Origin: an uncultured Saprospiraceae bacterium
GTDB taxonomy: Bacteria > Bacteroidota > Bacteroidia > Chitinophagales > Saprospiraceae
Assembly: GCA_934699305.1 (NCBI GenBank)
Contig: CAKUWM010000059.1
Location: 1-12,234, forward strand
Direction: 5' to 3'
DNA length: 12,234 nucleotides
The translations under genes were made by a program, and so were the position numbers. Shown here piece after piece: positions 6,050 through 12,234 of this stretch (the stretch's first letter is position 1; the number at the start of each line of letters is the position of its first letter). The notes below the pieces were generated by a model that was not told the DNA's origin, ran no database searches, and was given only the letters and a program-made list of their open reading frames with translations.

Positions 6050-9000
6050 TTATTTGGCTTCTTCCATGAGTGAATCATGATGTTTTCGTTCGTGAGCTGC
6101 CTTTTCAGCTGAATACTCTTTTCCAAATAGTCTGAAAATCCGTTCTTTAAATTTTTCGACCATCACCAACATACTTGGGATTAAAATTAAAGTTAGGAAA
6201 GTTCCGAAGATTAGCCCGAAGATCATTGTCCAACTTAGTGGTCCCCAGAAGGCAACATTATCCCCACCTATCGTTATCTTTGGATCTCCCGTTGAAAAGA
6301 GTGAAACAAAGTCTATGTTTAGGCCTACTGCCAGTGGTATAAGTCCTAGAATTGCAGCGATTGCAGTCAAAAGAACCGGTGTCATCCTTGTTTTTGCGGC
6401 TTCTGCTGCTGCTGCTCTTAATTCCATACCCTGACTCAACAGAATATCCGTAAATTCAACCAATAATATTCCATTTCTGACTATGATACCAGCCAGAGCA
6501 AACAAACCAACACCTGTCATTACGATTACAATATTCATATTAAATAAAGAGAATCCAAGCAACACTCCGGTTATACTAAATATAATTTCAGCGAGTATAA
6601 TTGCAGGTTTTGACATTGAATTAAATTGAAGTACCAAGATGAGGAATATCATTCCAAAAGCTATAAGGAAGGCTTTGGATAAGAATGACATTGTCTCGGC
6701 CTGATCTTCTTGTTCACCTGTCATTTTAATTGAAATTGATTCGGAATGCGGAAATGAGGATATCTGAGTTTTTATCTTCGATACCACTTCATTGGCATTA
6801 TGACCCGTCAATACATTGGACGATAAGGTGATAACTCTTTTCTTGTTAATACGTTTGATTCCGGCATACGTATTAGAATATTCGACTTTTGCTATTGAAG
6901 ACAATGGCACCTGTCTGATACGACCACCCATAGCCATATCACGATATGTCAATGGTAGGTTGAGAATATTACTAATATCTTTTCGTTGATCTTCCTCTAA
7001 TCTCAGTTGAACTTTATATTCATCTTTGTCATCTCTATATTTAGATATTTCTTTTCCAAAAATAGATGTTCTTAATTCTCCACCTACCTGAGCAGTGGAA
7101 ATTCCTTCTTGATTGGCTCTACGGCGATCCACATGTACAACGATTTCAGGTTTGTTGGCCTGGAAGTCAGATCTGAGCTCTTCAATACCCGGGATTTGTT
7201 TGGATTCAATAAATGACTTGAGTTTAGAAGATGTTTCGACCAATTCATCGAAATTGTTACCAGCGATTTCAATGTTGATAGGTTTGCCCGTAGGTGGACC
7301 TGCCGCTTCTTGATCCACAACAATTTCAGTGCCTGGAATATTTTTTACAGCTTCTCTTATTTTAGCTAAATAATCTACTGTTGAAACCCCATTTCTTTTG
7401 GCATATTGAACAAAAGCAACCGTTACTTTGCCCAAGTGTGGCATTGCTTGTGTCTGGTTATCTTCTTGTGTTCCGGCACCAATGGCTACATTGGTAATAA
7501 CAGATTGAACAATTGGGTTGTTCTCTCCGATGACTTTATAAATACGTTTTTCTAATACTTGTGTTATGGAATCTGTTACATTTTGATGTGTTCCTATTGG
7601 CATTCTTAAATACGTAATAATGTAATTTGGGTCTGCCTTTGGGAAAAAGTCAACCTTCGGTGACCTAATGCCTGTAAATATGATGGATAATACTAAAAGA
7701 GCAACTCCACCCAAAAAGACAAGAATAGGACGTTTCCCTTTTATTGAATTCGTAACCAACCTGAAATAACTATTCTGAATGGCAGGCCAAACCTTATTTT
7801 GGAATCTGTCAATAACCCATGAAAAAACAAATTTATTGAGCAAGACAAAAATAAATACGGTTAATATCAAATTACCTAAAGCAAAATTAAAGATATACCC
7901 GACAATGGTAGCAGCTAAAAAGCCGGCAGATGTGATTAAAAAGCTCTTCGTTATTTTCTTAGAGTCACTATGACCATCATGAGCTTTCATGAAATCTACT
8001 GCAAAAACCGGATTGATAATATATGCCACCAACAATGATGCCAATAACATAACGATCAAAGTAAAAGGTAAATAATACATGAAATCACCTATCACACCCG
8101 GCCAGAAAAGCAATGGAATAAATGGTGTTAAAGTAACTATCGTTCCGGTTAAGACAGGCATAAATACTTCTCCAGCGGCGATTTTCACAGCTTTGAAAAT
8201 GTTCATCTTTCCATTGGCAAATATTCTATGTGTATTTTCAATGACTACCACTGCATCATCTACCACTATACCAAGCCCAAGAAGGAATGAAAAGAGCACA
8301 ATCATATTCATTGTATATCCAAAGCTCTGTAGAACTATAAAAGACAGGAATGCTGATATCGGTACACTTAGACCAACAAACAGTGCGTTGGCTGTCCCCA
8401 TAAAGAACATCAAGACGAAAGTGACGAATAAAAATCCTAGGATAATGGTATTAATTAAATCATGCAACGTAATTTCAGTCTCTATGGATTGGTCTTGAGT
8501 AATGGTAACATCTATTTTGGGATCAAGGACAGTTCCCTTCATATTATCAAGTTCCTCTTTAATATGTTCAGATGCTGATATTAAGTTTTCACCGGCTCGT
8601 TTGATGACATTAAGGGTAATTACATTTTTACCATTTAATCGGGCAAAGGATTCCTGTTCAGCTGTAGTGTCTTTTACCGTGGCAATATCTTTTAAATAAA
8701 TAGTTCCTCCGTTACTCGTTCTTATAACCAATTCGTTCATCAGGAGTGGATTGCGATATTCACCTTTGACGCTTATTGCCCATTTGGTGCCGTCAATATT
8801 TAATTCACCGCCCGAAATAGTCATGTTTTCATACTTAATAGCATTTTCTATATCCATAAACGAAGCGCCAGCCGCTGCCATCTTGTACATATCTACATTG
8901 ACTTGAATTTCCCTTTCCAATGCGCCGACAATCTCTATTCTATTTATTTCTTTGATCGATTCAAGTCTATCTTTTACATCGTCTGCATATTGTTTTAATT

Positions 9001-9475
9001 GCATCAGGTCAAGGTCGCCCGATAAGTTGATGTTCATAATAGGTAAATCTGACAGGTTAATGTCAATTACCTCGGGTTCTTTAGTTAGATCGGTTGGGAG
9101 ATCGGGACGCGCCTTATCGACAGCGTCCTTAACCTTCTGTTTTGCAACATCTATCTTTATACCTGTATTAAATTCAACTATGATAGTAGAAAAGTCCTGC
9201 ATGGAATTGGAAGTGATTTTCTTTACCCCGCTTATTGCTTTCAGCTCTTTTTCAAGAACCTTTGTGACAACATTTTCCATATCTGTAGGTGCCGCACCTG
9301 CATAGACGGTAGCAACGAAAATATTGGGAATTACGACTTCAGGAAAGTTTTCTTTGGGTAGGCTCAGATATGTGGATATACCTATGAGTGTAATAAATAA
9401 AGTAGCTAAGTAAATGCTTGTTTTATTTTTTATAGCCCAGGTGGTTGGTTTAAATTCTGTATTTTGGTCTTGCAT
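6050..9475 (-). CDS. RND-family efflux pump, inner-membrane permease (AcrB-like, drug type)
   Basis: This is the proton-driven pump of a tripartite efflux system. I start it at the ATG at 9475 (1141 residues, MQDQNTEF); a TTG at 9490 in frame would add five residues. The layout is TM1 at about 20-40, a large periplasmic porter loop, TM2-TM6 at about 340-495, a second porter loop from about 605, and TM8-TM12 from about 933 to 1107. GLGIVVDDAVVVIEN carries the TM4 acidic pair D406-D407, the proton-relay signature of drug-type (HAE) pumps; metal pumps of the CusA/CzcA kind differ here. In TM10, VRNGILLVEF has R1000 where AcrB has lysine. At 511-556 there are two extra hydrophobic stretches between TM6 and TM7, making the protein about 100 residues longer than AcrB. 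It is the last gene of the operon, 57 nt after the adaptor gene. Substrate unknown. Confidence 0.95.
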   Translation of the reverse strand: MQDQNTEFKPTTWAIKNKTSIYLATLFITLIGISTYLSLPKENFPEVVIPNIFVATVYAGAAPTDMENVVTKVLEKELKAISGVKKITSNSMQDFSTIIVEFNTGIKIDVAKQKVKDAVDKARPDLPTDLTKEPEVIDINLSDLPIMNINLSGDLDLMQLKQYADDVKDRLESIKEINRIEIVGALEREIQVNVDMYKMAAAGASFMDIENAIKYENMTISGGELNIDGTKWAISVKGEYRNPLLMNELVIRTSNGGTIYLKDIATVKDTTAEQESFARLNGKNVITLNVIKRAGENLISASEHIKEELDNMKGTVLDPKIDVTITQDQSIETEITLHDLINTIILGFLFVTFVLMFFMGTANALFVGLSVPISAFLSFIVLQSFGYTMNMIVLFSFLLGLGIVVDDAVVVIENTHRIFANGKMNIFKAVKIAAGEVFMPVLTGTIVTLTPFIPLLFWPGVIGDFMYYLPFTLIVMLLASLLVAYIINPVFAVDFMKAHDGHSDSKKITKSFLITSAGFLAATIVGYIFNFALGNLILTVFIFVLLNKFVFSWVIDRFQNKVWPAIQNSYFRLVTNSIKGKRPILVFLGGVALLVLSIIFTGIRSPKVDFFPKADPNYIITYLRMPIGTHQNVTDSITQVLEKRIYKVIGENNPIVQSVITNVAIGAGTQEDNQTQAMPHLGKVTVAFVQYAKRNGVSTVDYLAKIREAVKNIPGTEIVVDQEAAGPPTGKPINIEIAGNNFDELVETSSKLKSFIESKQIPGIEELRSDFQANKPEIVVHVDRRRANQEGISTAQVGGELRTSIFGKEISKYRDDKDEYKVQLRLEEDQRKDISNILNLPLTYRDMAMGGRIRQVPLSSIAKVEYSNTYAGIKRINKKRVITLSSNVLTGHNANEVVSKIKTQISSFPHSESISIKMTGEQEDQAETMSFLSKAFLIAFGMIFLILVLQFNSMSKPAIILAEIIFSITGVLLGFSLFNMNIVIVMTGVGLFALAGIIVRNGILLVEFTDILLSQGMELRAAAAEAAKTRMTPVLLTAIAAILGLIPLAVGLNIDFVSLFSTGDPKITIGGDNVAFWGPLSWTMIFGLIFGTFLTLILIPSMLVMVEKFKERIFRLFGKEYSAEKAAHERKHHDSLMEEAK

Positions 9476-9532
9476 AGATAATAAGGTCAATAAGTGTTAT
9501 TAATACCAATTGCGTAATTCGGTTACTTGATG

Positions 9533-10681
9533 TTATTGGGATATAATTAAATTGTCACCTTCATGAATAGATTGGAAGCCTACAGTGATCAACTGGTCGC
9601 CTTTTTTCAATCCTTCAAGAACTTCGATTTTATCACCGCTAACAACTCCCGTTTTTATTACTTTAGATTTGGCTATTAATCCGCTATCCGATTTGTCAGC
9701 TACAAATACATAATAGCTATCTGCGCTTTTCAATAGGTTTTTAACAGGGATTACAATCGCGTCTTTTCTGGAATAATCATTTATTCGTAATATACCTACC
9801 ATATTGGTTTTTAGTTCTTTGTGGTTATCAGGTAATGATATCTCAGCCATAACAGTGCGACTCAATGGATCTATGATATTGCTCAAATAGTTTACTTTAC
9901 CGGAGATCTCTTTATTCAGGTCAGGAAAGTAGATGTTGACTGAATTTCCTTTTTGAATTTTACCTATATATGACTCCGGTATAGAAGCATTCAATTTAAG
10001 ACCTTTAGTACCAACAATACGGAAAGCAGGCAGACCCGGGGAAACCAATTGTCCCAACTTAATAGCCACTTGATCAACAACTCCGGGATAAATGGCTTTT
10101 ATTTTCATCAATTCTTTTTGTTGCAATAGTGTATTTAGTTGATTATGAGCACTTTCCATATTGTTCTTAGAACTTAAATATTGTACTTCACTTCCAATTT
10201 TTTGGTCCCAAAGTGCCTTTTGCTTGTTGTATAGATCCGTAGTAAAGCTGACTGCCTGTCTGGCCTGAGCCATACTTTTTCTCATTACTTCATCATCTAA
10301 TTGAGCCAGAGTTTGACCTGCTTTGACATAATTACCTTCTTTGACAAAGATTTTGGTTACAGTTCCTCCTTGCATAGCAGATAGGTAGGCATTGTTATCC
10401 AGATCTATTTTGCCCATCACTTCAACAGTTGAAGCAAAAGATTCAGGTGAAATAACTTCAACTTCGACAACTTTTTCAACTTTAGATTGACTAGAAGTGT
10501 CTAAGGCAGCTATTTCCTTTTCAAGAGCATCTATTTCAGCTTCTAACTTTGTTTTTTGTGCTATTTTATTATTTAATTCCTTCTGTTTTTGACTTAAAGA
10601 ACTACTTTGAGTGTTGTTCCCACATGATGGAAGGAAAATGATTAAGCCTGATAAAATATAAAATAAAAAATACCTTTTCAT
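9533..10681 (-). CDS. RND efflux periplasmic adaptor (membrane fusion protein), lipoprotein
   Basis: The 382-residue product joins the inner-membrane pump to the outer-membrane channel. Residues 1-20 are a lipoprotein signal ending in LPSC (C20 lipidated). A predicted coiled coil follows at about 29-62, rich in K, E and L heptads. The biotinyl-lipoyl half motifs are at about 98-130 (GGTVTKIFVKEGNYVKAGQ) and 193-225 (GVVDQVAIKLGQLVSPG), flanking the short alpha-hairpin at about 131-192 that contacts the channel. The beta-barrel lies at about 228-300 and the membrane-proximal domain after that, with the typical IPVKNLL near 311. The length is normal for the family. It sits 33 nt after the channel gene and before the pump gene, so it is almost certainly co-transcribed with both. 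Confidence 0.95.
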   Translation of the reverse strand: MKRYFLFYILSGLIIFLPSCGNNTQSSSLSQKQKELNNKIAQKTKLEAEIDALEKEIAALDTSSQSKVEKVVEVEVISPESFASTVEVMGKIDLDNNAYLSAMQGGTVTKIFVKEGNYVKAGQTLAQLDDEVMRKSMAQARQAVSFTTDLYNKQKALWDQKIGSEVQYLSSKNNMESAHNQLNTLLQQKELMKIKAIYPGVVDQVAIKLGQLVSPGLPAFRIVGTKGLKLNASIPESYIGKIQKGNSVNIYFPDLNKEISGKVNYLSNIIDPLSRTVMAEISLPDNHKELKTNMVGILRINDYSRKDAIVIPVKNLLKSADSYYVFVADKSDSGLIAKSKVIKTGVVSGDKIEVLEGLKKGDQLITVGFQSIHEGDNLIISQ

Positions 10682-10714
10682 ATAGTGGATTTATTAGATT
10701 TAAAAATGTGTGGA

Positions 10715-12049
10715 TTATTCGAAATTGCCCAAAGCTTTTTGTATTGCAAATCGGGTTGTAATGACATCTCCTTGAGCCTGAATTAAAGCAGATTGGGCTG
10801 CATAAAGATCCGTTTCCGCTTGTGTCGTTTCAAAACTCGAACCTATACCTTCTTTAAATTTAACTTGCGCGATTCGGAAAATTTCTTGAGCTAACTCCAA
10901 AGATTTTTGTTTTTCTTCAACGGTTGCAAGTGCGTTGAGATATGCTTTTTGAGTATTATCCACTTCCAATTCTGTTGCCCTTACAAAGTCATTGCGATCA
11001 ATCTTATTTTGTTCTACAACAATTTTTGCTTTTTGAATATTTGCCTTCTTTAGGCCACTATCATATATTGGGATGGATAATGTCGCTCCAACTACTGAAG
11101 TAGGAATCCAATAACCCCCTTTGTCAAAAAGGTTATCAGCTTGTAATCCTCTTGAAAAGGATCCAAATATTGACATAGACGGCAAATAACTTTTTTGATA
11201 ACGTTCAATATCCATACCGGCTAATTCTATACCTTTGCCTATTGCCCTATATTCCGGTCTTCGTTCGATATTTAATTTTTCAATGGCCTTCTCATTGTCA
11301 TTGAAAGCGATTTTATATGCATCATCAAAATTATCCGTTAATTCTATCGCATTTTCAATGGGATAATGCATTTGGAATTTGAGGACATTTTTTAGAATCT
11401 CGATGTTTCTCTTCAGATTGTTGATGGTCGATGATAAATTGCTGATACTTAAATCAATTCGATCAATATCCACTTTTTCATTCAATCCATTTTTGAAAAT
11501 TTGCTCAAGATCCTTCTTCATTGTTTGCATCACTTCGATATTTTTATCGAGTTGAGTCATGCTCTTTTGCGCAATAAGAACTGTAAAGTAGGCATCGGTA
11601 ACGCTTTTTCGAATGGTAACAGGTGTTATTTCTGTCTGTGCCATTGTAAATTCTTTATACAATTTAGCAGCTTTAATGGCAACTAAATAAGAACCATCTA
11701 ATGCGTGCATACTGGCACTCAACCCAAAGCTTAAATTGTTTGGTTTTTGAAATGATATAGTTCCACCTTGTCCTGTCGGATCAAATTCTTTTGGAATAAC
11801 CATTTCAGGCACTTCGACAAAGTATTGATATTCTGCTGATCCATTGATTTGTGGAAGTCCGGTTGCCATCAAAGCCTTCATCTGAGCGTTAGCATCAGCA
11901 ATTTTATTCAAATCCTTTTGTGTCGCGCTACTATTCTTAATGGCGTATTGAACAGCTTGTTCTAAAGAAAATGAATTTTGAGCGTCAACTTGTATGACGG
12001 ACACCAATGTAACAGATATGATAATAAAAGTTAAAATAAATCGATTCAT
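10715..12049 (-). CDS. TolC-like outer-membrane efflux channel protein
   Basis: The 444-residue product is an outer-membrane efflux protein (OEP/TolC family), the exit duct of the pump. It starts with a Sec signal peptide, residues 1-23 (cleavage after VDA, before QNSFS). The mature part opens with the family's FSLEQAVQYAIKNS motif, followed by two OEP repeats, each with long amphipathic helices and a beta-hairpin; the second repeat ends with AQGDVITTRFAIQKALGNFE, typical of these proteins. No lipobox is present, unlike OprM-type channels. It is the first complete gene of the efflux operon, 15 nt after the regulator's stop codon and 33 nt before the adaptor gene, and has no recognisable promoter of its own in that short gap. 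Confidence 0.95.
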   Translation of the reverse strand: MNRFILTFIIISVTLVSVIQVDAQNSFSLEQAVQYAIKNSSATQKDLNKIADANAQMKALMATGLPQINGSAEYQYFVEVPEMVIPKEFDPTGQGGTISFQKPNNLSFGLSASMHALDGSYLVAIKAAKLYKEFTMAQTEITPVTIRKSVTDAYFTVLIAQKSMTQLDKNIEVMQTMKKDLEQIFKNGLNEKVDIDRIDLSISNLSSTINNLKRNIEILKNVLKFQMHYPIENAIELTDNFDDAYKIAFNDNEKAIEKLNIERRPEYRAIGKGIELAGMDIERYQKSYLPSMSIFGSFSRGLQADNLFDKGGYWIPTSVVGATLSIPIYDSGLKKANIQKAKIVVEQNKIDRNDFVRATELEVDNTQKAYLNALATVEEKQKSLELAQEIFRIAQVKFKEGIGSSFETTQAETDLYAAQSALIQAQGDVITTRFAIQKALGNFE

Positions 12050-12064
12050 ATTTTTCTGTTTTGT

Positions 12065-12234
12065 CTATGCATTAAAATAAGTGTGTAAGTATTCATTGAG
12101 CAATGTTCTGCCTTTATCGGTACAAATCCCGTTCAAATGATAAGTAACCAACTCTTTTATCAATACAACTGAAGAGAATTTTTTCAAAATTTGATTGCCC
12201 GGATCGGATAGAAAAATTGATTTATGGTAGAATA
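12065..12234 (-). CDS. C-terminal end of a probable TetR-family regulator (5' end outside window)
   Basis: A reading frame enters from the right edge and ends at the TAG at 12067-12065, giving 55 residues (FYHKSIFLSDPG at the left, GRTLLNEYLHTYFNA at the end). It contains short amphipathic helices and a conserved-looking LVTYHLNGI segment, as in the C-terminal ligand-binding half of TetR/AcrR regulators; the DNA-binding N-terminus is not in the window, so the family is inferred. The context supports it: the gene ends 15 nt before the efflux channel gene on the same strand, the usual place for a local repressor of an RND operon in Bacteroidota. It would be expected to control its own operon. 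Confidence 0.65.
   Translation of the reverse strand, partial: FYHKSIFLSDPGNQILKKFSSVVLIKELVTYHLNGICTDKGRTLLNEYLHTYFNA

Noticed and set aside
8079..8498. Open frame of 139 codons on the plus strand inside the RND pump gene
   Set aside because: It lies wholly antisense to a well-supported gene, has no family features, and its composition is that of the complement of membrane-helix codons.
8952..9305. Open frame of 117 codons on the plus strand inside the RND pump gene
   Set aside because: It is serine- and phenylalanine-rich as expected from the complement of the pump's porter-domain codons; no start context or recognisable domain.
9476..9490. TTG start at 9490 for the RND pump
   Set aside because: An ATG 15 nt downstream is in frame, gives the usual short N-terminus before TM1, and no ribosome-binding site favours the TTG.
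1..12234. CRISPR arrays, tRNA genes, insertion sequences, phage or toxin-antitoxin genes
   Set aside because: I looked for regularly spaced repeats, transposase-like frames and cloverleaf-like segments and saw none; all long frames are explained by the listed genes.

Overview
The window comes from an AT-rich member of the phylum Bacteroidota. Three things point there: a type IX secretion (T9SS) C-terminal sorting domain on the protein at 3546-5717, lipoproteins with a relaxed lipobox, and start codons preceded by copies of the Bacteroidota -7 promoter element (TAnnTTTG) rather than by clear Shine-Dalgarno sites. The order or genus cannot be fixed from this sequence.

Layout, left to right. 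(1) 1-483, minus strand: the first 161 residues of an UPF0173-type metal-dependent hydrolase, cut by the window edge. (2) 627-2249, plus strand and divergent from it: a family 5 solute-binding lipoprotein of the oligopeptide/dipeptide type, with no permease or ATPase gene in view. (3) 2493-2969, plus strand: a Dps/ferritin-like iron-storage and DNA-protection protein. (4) 3041-3448, minus strand and convergent with dps: methylmalonyl-CoA epimerase with its own promoter. (5) 3546-5717, minus strand: a large secreted Omp28-like protein with a thioredoxin-type CGPC site and a T9SS tail, ending in a strong terminator. (6) 5718-6049: a very AT-rich gap with an imperfect inverted repeat and a strong terminator. 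(7) 6050-12234, minus strand: a complete tripartite RND efflux operon in the order regulator end, outer-membrane channel, periplasmic adaptor, inner-membrane pump. The regulator is only its last 55 residues.

The efflux genes work together: the AcrB-like pump takes substrate by proton exchange, the lipid-anchored adaptor bridges the periplasm, and the TolC-like protein forms the outer-membrane exit. Short gaps (15, 33 and 42 nt), one strand and one terminator after the pump gene support a single transcript, probably controlled by the TetR-like gene at its head. The other genes look like independent single-gene units.

I found no tRNA, rRNA, CRISPR array, insertion sequence or phage gene. This is mostly ordinary Bacteroidota chromosome. 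The points most worth a second look are the extra hydrophobic insertion in the RND pump, the T9SS-exported thioredoxin-like protein, the AT-rich inverted repeat at 5782-5861, and the possibly leaderless start of the orphan solute-binding lipoprotein.
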